In this document: in pieces, positions 1-9,540 of the stretch
Layout: each line of letters begins with the position of its first letter
Position numbering within the stretch: the stretch's first letter is position 1
Assembly: GCA_018242765.1 (NCBI GenBank)
Contig: JAFEBH010000001.1
Coordinates: forward strand, 62,001 to 126,000
Direction of reading: 5' to 3'
Length of the DNA stretch: 64,000 bases
From: Nitrospira sp.
GTDB taxonomy: Bacteria > Nitrospirota > Nitrospiria > Nitrospirales > Nitrospiraceae
The notes under the pieces: generated by a model
What the model was told of the DNA's origin: nothing
Seen by the model: only the letters and a program-made list of their open reading frames with translations
The model's database searches: none
Translations under genes and position numbers: made by a program

Positions 1-511
1 AGGGATGGAAAAGTAAGCTCTCGGAAGATGACCGATGGAAGCTTGTCTTGTTTGAGCGAAGTTTTGGTCTGCCTGGAAAAGTTTGGAGTGTGGAAAAGAG
101 TCAGTGGGTTGACGCAGGCGCCAAGTGACGATTGGGATTTAGGGGTTGAGCTATTGTGGTGAGTGCGGTTATTTGCCAACGTGATGAGAGTGGTGAATCT
201 TTTCATGTGGAATATCAGGCGAACGGGAGGTCTCAGGGATTTTTTGTAAGGTACTCAGGGATTCACTTATTCGGTCATGGTCAATGAATCTGAGATACTC
301 TCGTCGGTTTTTGATGGTTTCTGGGGCTGTTCTGTGGATCGACTTTCGCGCGCGCTAAACAGTCTCGTCCCTCCTGATGTAGGTGTCTGTTTCGTGTGGA
401 GCTCTGGCCTTGATTAGGGGTGCGACGACATGCTGATGGCAAAAGCGGTCATAAGTCAGAGGCTCCTTTGTGTTGGATTCTTCTTACAAGGATAGGGGGC
501 ATCGAGGTACC
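1..511. other. Gene-free leader before the respiratory cluster
   Basis: I see no convincing coding frame here on either strand. It probably holds the promoter of the downstream respiratory cluster, but no clear -35/-10 pair stood out. The end of any upstream gene lies outside the window. Confidence 0.4.
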
Positions 512-2227
512 GTGAAAACACATTCGAGCAGTCTCCTGGCTCTCACTCTTCTGGCTCTGCTGTGCGTGATGGGTGTTGCTGACGTGTTCGCGCAGGAGGC
601 AGGGACGTCTTCTGTGGATTTCCCGTATACTGGAAATCGAACGGCTGTTTGGATCGTCGCCCAGCTGCACATTCTATTTGCTGCCTTCATTCTTGGGGCC
701 CCAATCTTCGTCGTAATTTCGGAATGGCTGGGTTATCGTAAGCAAGATCCTCGATACGATCGTCTCGCAAAAGAAGTCACGAAAGTGACGGTGATTCTTT
801 TCAGCATGACGGCGGTGACCGGCGGTTTGTTTATCTTTGTTCTTCTTGCTGCCTATCCGCAGTTCACGACCTCATTTATCAATCAATTCTATGTCGTGTT
901 TGCGATCCTGTATCCGGCGTTGTTTATCGCTGAGACCATCCTTATGTATGCGTATCTCTATACATGGGATATTTGGAAGGGCGAAAAGAAGGCGCGTCAT
1001 ATTGCGCTGGGTGTTCTGCTGAATGTGGTGTGCCTGCTGATCTTGTTTGTGATCAATGGGCCTACATCGTTTATGAATACACCGCCTAAGGCTGAGGGTG
1101 TTTCGCCGCAAGACTTCATTATCACGGCGAGTTTGTGGGACAAGATTGCCAATCAAAGCTGGTTTCCGCTGAGCCTTCATCGAATCGATGGGAATGTGGC
1201 CTTTGGCGGCTTCATTGTCGGTATGATTGCTGCCTACATGTATATGGCGGCCAAGACGAAGGAAGAGCGGGCGTATTATGACTGGATGGGATTCGTCGCG
1301 ATCTGGATTGCGGTGGGCGGGTCGCTATTGCAGCCGTTCACAGGGTTATTGTTGGCCTATGAGATGTGTGATTATGATTTTTCGTTCTGTCCGTACATGA
1401 TGGCTGATCAGCTGTCGATGTTTTTTGAGATGCAAGGGATCATGATCGGCCTGCTCTTTCTGGGGATCAACTATTATAGTTGGCTGAGTGTCAAGCGTAT
1501 TGAGGGAGCCGATAATGTTCGGATTACAGTCCTGGCGCCGATTGTCCTGATCGGCTTACTCCCGGTGACCATGTGGGTCATGAATAGCTGGTGGATTCCG
1601 GATCCCATGTCGCTGGCGATTCTCTTGCCGCTGGCGCTGTCTCCCTTCCTCCTGGGTCGGGTTATTCCGATGACGGTCTCTGCGCGGACCGTTATCAAGA
1701 TTGGTTTTATCATTATGCTTATTAGCGATGCCGTTTGGCTCACGCCTGCTGGATTTGTCGCCACCGGTACCGATATGCCTGATGAGTTAAAGTTGCCTGA
1801 AGGGTGGGACTATTTGTCGTCGATGCCGGCGAAGCTGTCCGCCATCTTGACGTTAGTGTTTGTCACGGTCGTCAACTTTGTCCTGTACAACCGTGCGATT
1901 AAGCAGGGGACAATTCTTTGGGGGAAGATCGATTTCGCCGCTCAATTCGTCTTGATCTTCCTGGCGTTCACGTCAACCTGGATTATGGGATTAATGGGGG
2001 CGGTGCGATCGCTCTTGAAGAAGTATTTCCATACCTACAGTCTGGTGTCAGATCTCAGCGTGGAGTCTTTTACGCCCACGCTTTCGTATTCTGCCGGGTG
2101 GATTACCGCGATTACGGTATTTTTTATCGCTGTGGTGACGGTTGCAGCACTGATTGCCATTCGGCCGTCTGTGGTGGCGCAGGCTAAGGAGTCTGAAGGG
2201 AGTCCTGTTCCTGTCCCGGTCAAGTAA
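512..2227 (+). CDS. Cytochrome bd-like oxidase subunit I (CydA-like), first copy
   Basis: A 571-residue multi-helix membrane protein distantly related to CydA. A signal-like hydrophobic N-terminus ends near residue 28. The first core helix has the QLH motif (H53), matching the CydA histidine that binds a b-type haem. LHR with H223 matches the second haem histidine, and EMQGIMIG with M311 matches the haem methionine. The GRQPW quinol-loop motif of true CydA is not seen, so quinol oxidation through a classic Q-loop is doubtful. I chose GTG 512 over the upstream in-frame GTG 470 because GAGG precedes it and the signal sequence begins there. It leads the bc-type cluster and probably acts in terminal or intermediate electron transfer. 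The exact reaction is inferred. Confidence 0.75.
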   Translation: MKTHSSSLLALTLLALLCVMGVADVFAQEAGTSSVDFPYTGNRTAVWIVAQLHILFAAFILGAPIFVVISEWLGYRKQDPRYDRLAKEVTKVTVILFSMTAVTGGLFIFVLLAAYPQFTTSFINQFYVVFAILYPALFIAETILMYAYLYTWDIWKGEKKARHIALGVLLNVVCLLILFVINGPTSFMNTPPKAEGVSPQDFIITASLWDKIANQSWFPLSLHRIDGNVAFGGFIVGMIAAYMYMAAKTKEERAYYDWMGFVAIWIAVGGSLLQPFTGLLLAYEMCDYDFSFCPYMMADQLSMFFEMQGIMIGLLFLGINYYSWLSVKRIEGADNVRITVLAPIVLIGLLPVTMWVMNSWWIPDPMSLAILLPLALSPFLLGRVIPMTVSARTVIKIGFIIMLISDAVWLTPAGFVATGTDMPDELKLPEGWDYLSSMPAKLSAILTLVFVTVVNFVLYNRAIKQGTILWGKIDFAAQFVLIFLAFTSTWIMGLMGAVRSLLKKYFHTYSLVSDLSVESFTPTLSYSAGWITAITVFFIAVVTVAALIAIRPSVVAQAKESEGSPVPVPVK

Positions 2228-2267
2228 TCACCTTAGTGGAGTGTCTAGCGAGGCAGCGAGAAATCAC

Positions 2268-3077
2268 ATGTGGAATTTATTTAAAAAACTAACGGTCGGG
2301 TTGGTGGTGGGTGGTGGACTGGTTGCCATTGCGAATTCGCAAGAAGTGCCGGTTAGCTTCCAGCTCTTATTCTTTGTCGTCTCGCTGATCGGGGCCGTGA
2401 CATTTGCGCTTCTTGATGCCAAGGCCATGAATGTGATGAGTGGAGGGATGTCATTTCTCGCCGTGATGGCATTCTGGATTTTCTTGATCTCGGTGTGCGT
2501 CGCCGGTGCGTCGTTCTTGCCGCAGTTCGACCCTGAGGATGAAAAGGCCAAGATTGGGAAACTTCTCGATAAAGAGCGCAAGCAGTCGGCCCAGGGGAAG
2601 ACGGAAGAGCTGATCGCTCGCGCGAAGGCTCTTGATCAGCAAGTGAAGGCATTGGAGGATCGGCTGAAGGGGGTCGGCGGTGGGCAGGCGGTTGCAACCA
2701 TCCAGGCTCCTCCTGCTGGAGATAAGTCTGCTGCGGGTAGTGGTGGAGCTTCCGGTGACATCATGAAGGTTGGTGAAGAGCAGTGGCAATTGCAGGAGTG
2801 TTACAACTGTCACAAGTTAAGAGGAGAAGGGGGCAAGAAACGGGGGCCCGAGTTGGATAACATCGGAACCTTGTTGACGATCGAGGAGATTCAGCAAAAA
2901 ATTGCCGACCCTAAGAGTTTTATGGCCGAGGGCTATGACAAGGAATGGCAGAAGGGCATTATGCCGGATAAGTTCAAAGATCTCATGGACCCCAAGGAAA
3001 TGTTGGCGCTTGCCACCTGGTTAGGTTCCTTCAAGAACGCTGCAGTCAATACTCCCAAGCCGATCAAGAAAAAGTAA
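2268..3077 (+). CDS. Membrane-anchored monohaem c-type cytochrome
   Basis: A 269-residue protein with three hydrophobic segments in the first ~90 residues, a charged coiled-coil-like stretch (about 90-130), a Gly/Ser/Ala linker, and a C-terminal cytochrome c domain with one CxxCH motif (CYNCH, residues 178-182). The candidate axial methionine is in the IMPDKF segment. ATG 2268 begins the hydrophobic N-terminus; the longer open frame overlaps the previous gene. Its stop overlaps the Rieske start (TAATG), so the two are translationally coupled. It probably carries electrons to or from the bc complex as a tethered periplasmic cytochrome. Confidence 0.85.
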   Translation: MWNLFKKLTVGLVVGGGLVAIANSQEVPVSFQLLFFVVSLIGAVTFALLDAKAMNVMSGGMSFLAVMAFWIFLISVCVAGASFLPQFDPEDEKAKIGKLLDKERKQSAQGKTEELIARAKALDQQVKALEDRLKGVGGGQAVATIQAPPAGDKSAAGSGGASGDIMKVGEEQWQLQECYNCHKLRGEGGKKRGPELDNIGTLLTIEEIQQKIADPKSFMAEGYDKEWQKGIMPDKFKDLMDPKEMLALATWLGSFKNAAVNTPKPIKKK

Positions 3078-4012
3078 TGCTGCAACCTAAATTGAAATCC
3101 AAGGTCCGGTGTACGGATCACGACATCGGGGAAGTTACCCGAGTAGTGCTGGATCCCCTCTCTCATGAAATCAGCCACATTGTTGTGTCGATGAATGGCA
3201 GTGGGGAGCGACAGGTTACGATGGCCCAGGTGCAGGACGTCACGGACGACGCGGTTCAGCTACGCGTCCTGTCGGCGGAGATCCTGTCGTTACCTCCGTT
3301 CAAGCGAGAAGACTATGTCACAACGCACGAAGTGGAGATCTCCCATCTGGAAGACAATCTCCATGTCACTCCCGGTGAGGTCCTCGTCCCTCTTCCTGAT
3401 TTGGAAAAGAGCGTCAAGCGTCGCACATTTTTCATGAATTTTACCCATGTCATTGGGTTTTTGATCGGCCTTCCCCTTGCCTACCCCATCCTCCGGTTTC
3501 TGATGAAGCCCATGTATGCTGAGTTTGATAACGCATGGCTCAAGGTCGGGAACGTGAGCAAGATTAAACAGGAGGATGTCGGGACTCAGTTTAAATACAA
3601 GAAGCAGGTCAAAGAGGTGTACATGCCCGAGTATGAAGTCGAGAAGAATGTCTGGATTCTCCGGGCGACTCCCGACTTGCTGGAAAGGGTATATCAGGGG
3701 AAAGATGTCGAATTTCACGACGCCAAGGGAAAGACCATCTGGACAAACAAAAAAGATGTTCCCTATATCGCATTTTCCGGTAAGTGTCCCCATCTTGGCT
3801 GTGGCTTCAAGTGGCGCCAGCATAAGGCGCTTGGGCAGGTGTTTCTCTGTCCCTGCCATTTGAGCATTTATGATGCAGGCGGAAAAGTCCTTGATGGGCC
3901 GGCTCCCCGTGGATTGGATGCATTGCCGGTGAAGGTTTCACCTTCCGGCGAGGTTGAGGTCATCGATATGGAATTTAAGGCCGGTACAAAGTCTCAAATT
4001 CGGATTGTGTGA
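3077..4012 (+). CDS. Rieske iron-sulfur protein with N-terminal PRC-barrel-like domain
   Basis: A 311-residue protein. Residues 1-85 resemble a PRC-barrel domain (a DxxIG-type turn, then a beta-rich stretch). A transmembrane helix lies near 117-140. The C-terminal Rieske domain has CPHLGC (C237, H239, C242) and CPCH (C258, C260, H261), which bind the 2Fe-2S cluster. The residue after the second motif is Leu where CPCHG is usual. The protein is longer than ordinary bc1 Rieske subunits (about 180-200 residues) because of the N-terminal extension. Overlap with the cytochrome c gene before it and cytochrome b after it places it in a bc-type complex III. Confidence 0.9.
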   Translation: MLQPKLKSKVRCTDHDIGEVTRVVLDPLSHEISHIVVSMNGSGERQVTMAQVQDVTDDAVQLRVLSAEILSLPPFKREDYVTTHEVEISHLEDNLHVTPGEVLVPLPDLEKSVKRRTFFMNFTHVIGFLIGLPLAYPILRFLMKPMYAEFDNAWLKVGNVSKIKQEDVGTQFKYKKQVKEVYMPEYEVEKNVWILRATPDLLERVYQGKDVEFHDAKGKTIWTNKKDVPYIAFSGKCPHLGCGFKWRQHKALGQVFLCPCHLSIYDAGGKVLDGPAPRGLDALPVKVSPSGEVEVIDMEFKAGTKSQIRIV

Positions 4013-4024
4013 GCGCGTAGTATC

Positions 4025-5152
4025 ATGGATATGAAACACTCATCTCCTGCTGTGATTCCCGATCATCAGCCCAGCACCAGCGAAAAAATTCTCGCCTTTC
4101 TTGATGAACGGCTTGGGCTCAAGGAAATGCAGGCGAAGATGCTCAATGAGCCGATTCCGGGAGGCTCTCGTTGGGCCTACGTATTCGGTTCGATCTTGTT
4201 GTTTATCTTTGCCATGCAAGCGGTCACCGGCACTATGCTCATGTTTTACTATGTGCCGACTGCGGATCACGCCTACGATAGTACCCAGTATATTATTCAC
4301 GACGTCGATTACGGCTGGTTCTTGCTCAGCTACCATTTCTGGGGCTCCAGCGCGATGGTGGTTTGCGTGTTTGCGCATATGTCCCAGGTCTTTCTCTGGG
4401 GTGCGTACAAAAAGCCACGCGAGCTTCTCTGGTTAGTTGGGCTTGCCCTCTTCGGCATCGTCATTACGTTCGGCTTCACCGGCTACCTCCTTCCTTGGGA
4501 TCAACGTGCGTTCTGGGCGACGCTCGTGGGTGTCGAAATTTTGGATAAAACTCCAATTATCGGTGACTTTATCGCGAGGTTTTTAAAAGGTGGTGCGAGT
4601 CCTGGGCAGATGACTTTGAGCCGATTCTTTGTCCTCCACGTGATGATTCTCCCAGCGGCACTGATGGCTTTGGCCGGGCTGCACATCTTCTTGTTCCGTG
4701 TGGCTGCTCCAGCAGGCCCCTTTAAAGGTACAACAGAGGAGATCAAGGCGAAAACCGACTATTTCTTTCCTCGTCAAATTTGGAAAGACATCGTTGGGAT
4801 GGCCTTCGTTTTTGTCGGCCTTTGCGCCTTGGCCCTCTGGGAGCCGGTCGTGTTGCTGGACAAAGCGACGCCGGATCCCGGGGAGTATCATCCAGAACCG
4901 GAATGGTATTTTCTATTCTATTTCCAGCTGTTGAGGTTGAAACTCTTTGCTGGTCAGTTTGGTCAATTTATGGGTGCGGTTGCGCTGCCGGTCATCTTTA
5001 TGGGGTTGATGGTGGCGCTTCCTTTTTTCGATAAAGATCCCGAACGGAATATTTTCAAGCGGCCAATCGCGCTGATCAGCTGGATTGCGATCATGGTCGT
5101 CATTGCCCTTTTCACAGTGGCCGCTGTCATTAATCGAGAGTTCTTGGACTAA
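4025..5152 (+). CDS. Cytochrome b of a bc-type complex
   Basis: A 375-residue membrane protein with both the N-terminal haem-binding part and the C-terminal part of cytochrome b. The four haem-b histidines are H104 and H118 (13 residues between them) and H205 and H220 (14 between), the latter spacing being typical of b6-like proteins. The quinol-site PEWY motif is at 292-295. It oxidises quinol or, run in reverse as proposed for nitrite oxidisers, reduces quinone. It sits 12 bp after the Rieske gene. The cytochrome c partner is probably one of the neighbouring genes, since no petA-like c1 gene is present. Confidence 0.93.
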   Translation: MDMKHSSPAVIPDHQPSTSEKILAFLDERLGLKEMQAKMLNEPIPGGSRWAYVFGSILLFIFAMQAVTGTMLMFYYVPTADHAYDSTQYIIHDVDYGWFLLSYHFWGSSAMVVCVFAHMSQVFLWGAYKKPRELLWLVGLALFGIVITFGFTGYLLPWDQRAFWATLVGVEILDKTPIIGDFIARFLKGGASPGQMTLSRFFVLHVMILPAALMALAGLHIFLFRVAAPAGPFKGTTEEIKAKTDYFFPRQIWKDIVGMAFVFVGLCALALWEPVVLLDKATPDPGEYHPEPEWYFLFYFQLLRLKLFAGQFGQFMGAVALPVIFMGLMVALPFFDKDPERNIFKRPIALISWIAIMVVIALFTVAAVINREFLD

Positions 5153-5176
5153 CGACAATTCATACGAACTGAGCAT

Positions 5177-6172
5177 ATGGCTGAAGAACGCGATTCCATG
5201 TCTCCCACGAAGATCGGTTTTGGCATTCTCTGGCCGGCCTGCTGGACCGGTATACCTATTAAGGCTGTGTTTGCCGTGATGGCCATGACCTTGGGGCTCG
5301 TCCACTTCGAGGGAAGATTTGGACTTGCATTCCTCATGTTGCTCGCCAGCCCTGTTACTGTTTTTGCTGCTCCGGTGATCATGGCGATCTATGACACTCA
5401 TTTTGGTGAGGGGATCGGTCTTCCGCTCATTTTTGGAGCCTCGATTCCTGTTGATATTTGGGCGCTTGGTCTCGTCGGTCGAACCTTCTTTCTGGAGCGC
5501 CTCAAGAAAGAACCGCCTTACGACGGGCTTGGATTTGCTATCTGGTGGAGGAGTGCCCTTATCGGCACATTGATCTTGCCAATTCTATGGGGGATTGTCA
5601 GTCGAGTGACAGACACGGCTATCAGTGCCTCACATTCACTGGCAGCCATGGAAGCCTTACGACTCCTCTATGATACTGGGTTGCCGGTTGCAGAGCGCAT
5701 TGGCCTTGAGTTGACGGTGTGGGGATCCATCTCTTCGGCTGTTCTTGTCATCCTGTCAGTGATCGGAGTGTCCGTCCTTGGGCAAGCCATTCGGCGTATT
5801 GCGGAAGTTTGCCGTCAGGTTCCTGAAAACTATCAGGGACTCATTACCCGCTGGGATCTGATGCGCGTGCCGAATGACCAAGGGCTGCTGTTGGCTTCGC
5901 TGGCCGGAGCCGGGGTGGTTTTCTCGCTTGTATTTTGGACTGTTCTTCCTGTGACAACCCCTCATCCCCATGAATGTTGTGCAAAGCCGGAAGTTCAGGC
6001 CGAACCGGTTTATAAACCAGTTGACTCATTGAATAAAAACACACAACGGCTTGCAGCAATGACCGCACAAGTTGAGGCGATGGAAAAGCAGAAATCTGAA
6101 ACCAAAGGGCCAAAAGAGAAGGGTAAGGGGAAGCCGGTGGGGGCAGCCCCCTCTGATAATTCGAAACCGTAA
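5177..6172 (+). CDS. Multi-helix membrane protein of the respiratory cluster
   Basis: A 331-residue protein of no family I recognise. It has about six to seven hydrophobic segments in residues 1-265, a CC pair near 270 (HECC), then a charged, Lys-rich C-terminal tail. No haem or metal motif is clear. ATG 5177 starts 25 bp after the cytochrome b stop, so it is almost certainly co-transcribed. Its position between cytochrome b and a bd-like subunit suggests an accessory or scaffold subunit of the same complex. That role is inferred from context only. Confidence 0.7.
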   Translation: MAEERDSMSPTKIGFGILWPACWTGIPIKAVFAVMAMTLGLVHFEGRFGLAFLMLLASPVTVFAAPVIMAIYDTHFGEGIGLPLIFGASIPVDIWALGLVGRTFFLERLKKEPPYDGLGFAIWWRSALIGTLILPILWGIVSRVTDTAISASHSLAAMEALRLLYDTGLPVAERIGLELTVWGSISSAVLVILSVIGVSVLGQAIRRIAEVCRQVPENYQGLITRWDLMRVPNDQGLLLASLAGAGVVFSLVFWTVLPVTTPHPHECCAKPEVQAEPVYKPVDSLNKNTQRLAAMTAQVEAMEKQKSETKGPKEKGKGKPVGAAPSDNSKP

Positions 6173-6188
6173 CTTGCGAGGTGATGTG

Positions 6189-8045
6189 GTGAGTGCCATA
6201 CAGGAGATCGAAACGATTCAATGGGCTCTCCGGGCCATCCGTGGTCAAGGGCGATGGCTTGTCGGTCTCTTGTTGACGGTTGGCTGGTTTCTCCTTCCCT
6301 CGATTGGCTTGGCGGCGGAGGGAAGCACTGCCGGGCCGACTGAATATCGGGACATCCCCTATATCGGCAGCCGGAACCTTGTGTGGATCGTTGCCCAGCT
6401 CCACCTCCTGCTGGCTGGTTTCGTTCTCGGTGTTCCAATTTTTGCATGGCTGTGCGAAGTCATTGCATGGAGAGGCGGGGAAAAGCGTTACGACAAACTG
6501 GCCAAGGAGTTTACAAAGCTCCTGACTTCGGCCTATGCCACGACCGCGCTGTTCGGTGGGATTCTTCTGTTCCTCTTGGTCGCGTTCTATCCCAAGCTCA
6601 TGAATTACCTGACGGACGTCTTTTTCCCGTCTTTCCTCCTCTATTGCCTGCTCTTTCTCCTTGAAACCGCGACCCTCTATCTCTATTGGTACGGTTGGGA
6701 CGCGATGCAGGAAGGCAAGAAGAAAACTTTGCACGTGTTCCTTGGGTTCCTGCTGAATTTCTTTGCGTTGTTCATCATGATCGTGCCGAATGCCTGGGCG
6801 ACCTTTCAGTCGAGTCCGGTCGTCATCTCAGAGGGGACCGCATTCGAACGCGCGTGGGCTGCCACGTGGAATCCCACCTGGTGGCCGATCAATATTCATC
6901 GGTTGATCGCCAATGTTGTGTTGGGTGGGTATATTTGCGGTGCCTATGCAGGCGTTCGCTATCTTTCAGTCAAGAGTAGGGAAGATCGCGAGCATTACGA
7001 TTGGATGGGCTACGTCGGCAACTTTATCGGAGTATTCGGGCTCCTGGCCCTGCCGTTCGCCGGATACTGGCTCATGCGTGAAATCTATCAGTATAACCAG
7101 CAGATGGGGATCACCCTGATGGGAGGCTTCTTGTCCTGGCTCTTTATCATCCAGGCCATGCTCATCGGAGTCTTATTCCTTGGCTCCAACTATTATTTCT
7201 GGCTGGGGATTACCTATCGTATTCCAGGATCGGAGGCGAAGTATCGACGAGCGATGCTGATGATGCTCATCAGTTTGTTGCTTTGTCTTGCCGTCTGGAT
7301 GACGCCGCATTCGCTCGTCGCCAGCATTGAAGAAGCCCAAAAAATGGGAGGTGCGCACCACCCCCTTCTGGGAGTGTTGGGTGTCATGTCGGCCAAGATG
7401 ACCGTCTCCAACCTCATGATTCTCATTACCTTTATGAGTTTCGTGATGTATTGGCGAGCGGGGAAGCAAGACACAGCCGGATGGGCGAAACTGGGAAAAG
7501 CGGTGATGGGTGCCGTGCTGGTCTTGGCAAGCCTCGCTGTGATCGTTCTCGGTATCTGGGGGTATTTTGTCCCGGCGATCGTTCGGATTAATTATTTTTC
7601 GACATCTCAGGTAGCGATCGTCGGCTTCGTCATCCTGACGATCACACCGTTGACGGCACTCTTGCTTAAGAGTGCCAAGACGACGACGGAGATGGTGTGG
7701 GGCAGCATGCCTCCTCGCGCGGGGTATGCCTTGGTCCTCAACGCGGTCATGGTCATTTTGCTCATGACGCTGATGGGCTACGCACGGTCTTCTTCCCGCG
7801 TCCATTGGCATGTGTATGGGGTCATGCGAGATACCTCGCCCTATGCCTATTCGCCGGCACTCGGTAGTGCGTCGTTGATTATGGCGTTCTGTACGTTTTT
7901 CTTCTGTATCCTCGTCGCATTTATTTTCTGGGTGGCGACCATGGGCGATAAGTATAAAAATGCGGCAGGGACGGGAAAAGGAGAGTTACCCCATGGCATT
8001 CCCGCCATGGCCGGGGGGGCTCCAGAGGAACGCCAGCAGGGATAG
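6189..8045 (+). CDS. Cytochrome bd-like oxidase subunit I (CydA-like), second copy
   Basis: A 618-residue paralogue of the first bd-like protein of the cluster. A long N-terminal signal-like helix precedes the core. The same three candidate haem ligands are present: H72 (QLH), H237 (IHR) and M324 (QAMLIG). Shared blocks include VWIVAQLH, a YDWMGYVG/FVA-type turn and FLGxNYY. As in the first copy, no GRQPW quinol-loop motif is visible. The open frame extends into the previous gene; I chose GTG 6189, with GAGG at 6178-6181 giving 7-base spacing. Two divergent copies around one bc core suggest different roles, for example one oxidase and one electron-transfer subunit. Confidence 0.75.
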   Translation: MSAIQEIETIQWALRAIRGQGRWLVGLLLTVGWFLLPSIGLAAEGSTAGPTEYRDIPYIGSRNLVWIVAQLHLLLAGFVLGVPIFAWLCEVIAWRGGEKRYDKLAKEFTKLLTSAYATTALFGGILLFLLVAFYPKLMNYLTDVFFPSFLLYCLLFLLETATLYLYWYGWDAMQEGKKKTLHVFLGFLLNFFALFIMIVPNAWATFQSSPVVISEGTAFERAWAATWNPTWWPINIHRLIANVVLGGYICGAYAGVRYLSVKSREDREHYDWMGYVGNFIGVFGLLALPFAGYWLMREIYQYNQQMGITLMGGFLSWLFIIQAMLIGVLFLGSNYYFWLGITYRIPGSEAKYRRAMLMMLISLLLCLAVWMTPHSLVASIEEAQKMGGAHHPLLGVLGVMSAKMTVSNLMILITFMSFVMYWRAGKQDTAGWAKLGKAVMGAVLVLASLAVIVLGIWGYFVPAIVRINYFSTSQVAIVGFVILTITPLTALLLKSAKTTTEMVWGSMPPRAGYALVLNAVMVILLMTLMGYARSSSRVHWHVYGVMRDTSPYAYSPALGSASLIMAFCTFFFCILVAFIFWVATMGDKYKNAAGTGKGELPHGIPAMAGGAPEERQQG

Positions 8046-8137
8046 AGGCAAGCGGGTTTTGAGTCCTAAATTGTCACGGGTGAGTTCGCAGCGAGGAGCT
8101 CATCCCTGACTACTCAGTACTATAAATTAGAGGGCAT

Positions 8138-8761
8138 ATGAGTGAAGTCGCGCAACTACAGCTGATTGCACTGTCGATCGTGGGGGTCGGAATTCTGATC
8201 CTTCTCTTCATCAAAGCCGTCTTTATTCGGGTCACGGGATTTGTCTTTATCGTATTGGGACTGTTCTCGTTGATGTCTCTGGCCGTACCGCAGCTGGCCT
8301 CATTGCCCCCCGCGGAAGAAAAAGTCGATATCAGCAGCATCAAGACCCCCACGGACATCGCCGCGATCGGCCAAACGGTCTTTTTCAGTAAGGGACAATG
8401 CGCTCTGTGCCATTCAATCGGTCCTAGCGAATCTGCTCGCTGTCCAGACTTGAAGGGGATTGGTGCAAAGCTCAGCAAGGATTTTCTGTATGAAAGTCTG
8501 ACGGATCCTCAGGCGTTCATTTATCAGGACTACCGGCATGGCGGCGTACCCAAAGAGTATCCCGCAACGATGCCTGCCATCAATAAAGATCCGATCGGGC
8601 TGTCGAAGAATGAAATTTTAGCGGTCATTGCATTTTTACAGCAGATGAGCGGCGAGCCGATCTCCGTCAGCGTATCAGAACTTGAAATACCGGGTAAGGC
8701 ACCGTCTGCTCCCGTGAAGGCAGCGCAAGCAGCACTTGTGGCCGACGCACACACGAATTAG
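8138..8761 (+). CDS. Membrane-anchored monohaem cytochrome c
   Basis: A 207-residue protein with two N-terminal hydrophobic segments (about 5-28 and 32-50) and one CxxCH haem site (CALCH, residues 88-92). The likely axial Met is in the PATMPAI segment, and an Ala/Pro-rich tail follows. It lies 92 bp after the second bd-like gene and 9 bp before the next cytochrome c. This arrangement suits a tethered periplasmic electron shuttle within the respiratory cluster. The exact redox partner cannot be read from sequence. Confidence 0.85.
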   Translation: MSEVAQLQLIALSIVGVGILILLFIKAVFIRVTGFVFIVLGLFSLMSLAVPQLASLPPAEEKVDISSIKTPTDIAAIGQTVFFSKGQCALCHSIGPSESARCPDLKGIGAKLSKDFLYESLTDPQAFIYQDYRHGGVPKEYPATMPAINKDPIGLSKNEILAVIAFLQQMSGEPISVSVSELEIPGKAPSAPVKAAQAALVADAHTN

Positions 8762-8770
8762 GAGGACTGT

Positions 8771-9487
8771 ATGGGGGCGTTAGGGAAGCCGATCATTCTT
8801 ATGGTAGGCATGTATGCCTTTTTGAAATTTGTGTTGCCAAACATCCCAGGCTCAGCCCCGCTGCCCTCCAGTTTGATTTTTCTCTATCTCCTTCTGACGG
8901 CATCTGGGATTGTGATCTTTGAAACGTTAAGTGGTGAGTCGAAGGATGCTTTCTGGGGGCCCATCCAGCGGTTTTTGACCGGGGAGAACATCGGTGGTCT
9001 CCAAGCGCTTCGCTATGGGGTATTCATTCTGTTTCCCTTGTTGGTGGGATGGCAAACATACGGCAGTACGGCGGTGAGCGACCTTCCGCCGACGGAAAGC
9101 CGAACGATTCATCCGGCTCCTCCAGGGGAATACACCGGACTCTCAAACCCTGTCCCCAAAACCCCTGAAAACATTATGCAGGGCAAGGGGTTTTATGCCG
9201 CCTATTGTTCACCCTGCCATGGCGGTAATTTCGATGGGAAGGGCCCCGCTGCTCGTGGGTATATTCCGGCGCCTGCCAATTTTGCCGATCCCACGACCAT
9301 TGCCATGTTGCAGGAGAGCTATCTTTTCTGGCGAATTAAAAAGGGCGGGGTGGGTCTTCCGATTGAAGGAGCACCGTGGAAGTCTGCGATGCCTCGTTGG
9401 GAAGTTGAGTTACCCGATGAATGGATTTGGAAGATTATTATGGGCGAGTATGACGGAGCCCACCAGTCTCCGCGAACCTGGGAATAA
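8771..9487 (+). CDS. Membrane-anchored monohaem cytochrome c
   Basis: A 238-residue protein with three hydrophobic helices in the first ~100 residues, a Pro-rich linker and a cytochrome c domain (CSPCH, residues 146-150) with a candidate axial Met in SAMPRW. A strong ribosome-binding site (AGGAGG) just before ATG 8771 fixes the start. Gene order and 9-bp spacing tie it to the preceding cytochrome. It resembles cytochromes that pass electrons between a bc complex and an oxidase, but the partner is inferred. Confidence 0.85.
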   Translation: MGALGKPIILMVGMYAFLKFVLPNIPGSAPLPSSLIFLYLLLTASGIVIFETLSGESKDAFWGPIQRFLTGENIGGLQALRYGVFILFPLLVGWQTYGSTAVSDLPPTESRTIHPAPPGEYTGLSNPVPKTPENIMQGKGFYAAYCSPCHGGNFDGKGPAARGYIPAPANFADPTTIAMLQESYLFWRIKKGGVGLPIEGAPWKSAMPRWEVELPDEWIWKIIMGEYDGAHQSPRTWE

Positions 9488-9540
9488 GGGAGCAGCAGGG
9501 GGTGGATGGACACTAGGTGTATAGGGAGAATGAGGGCAGC

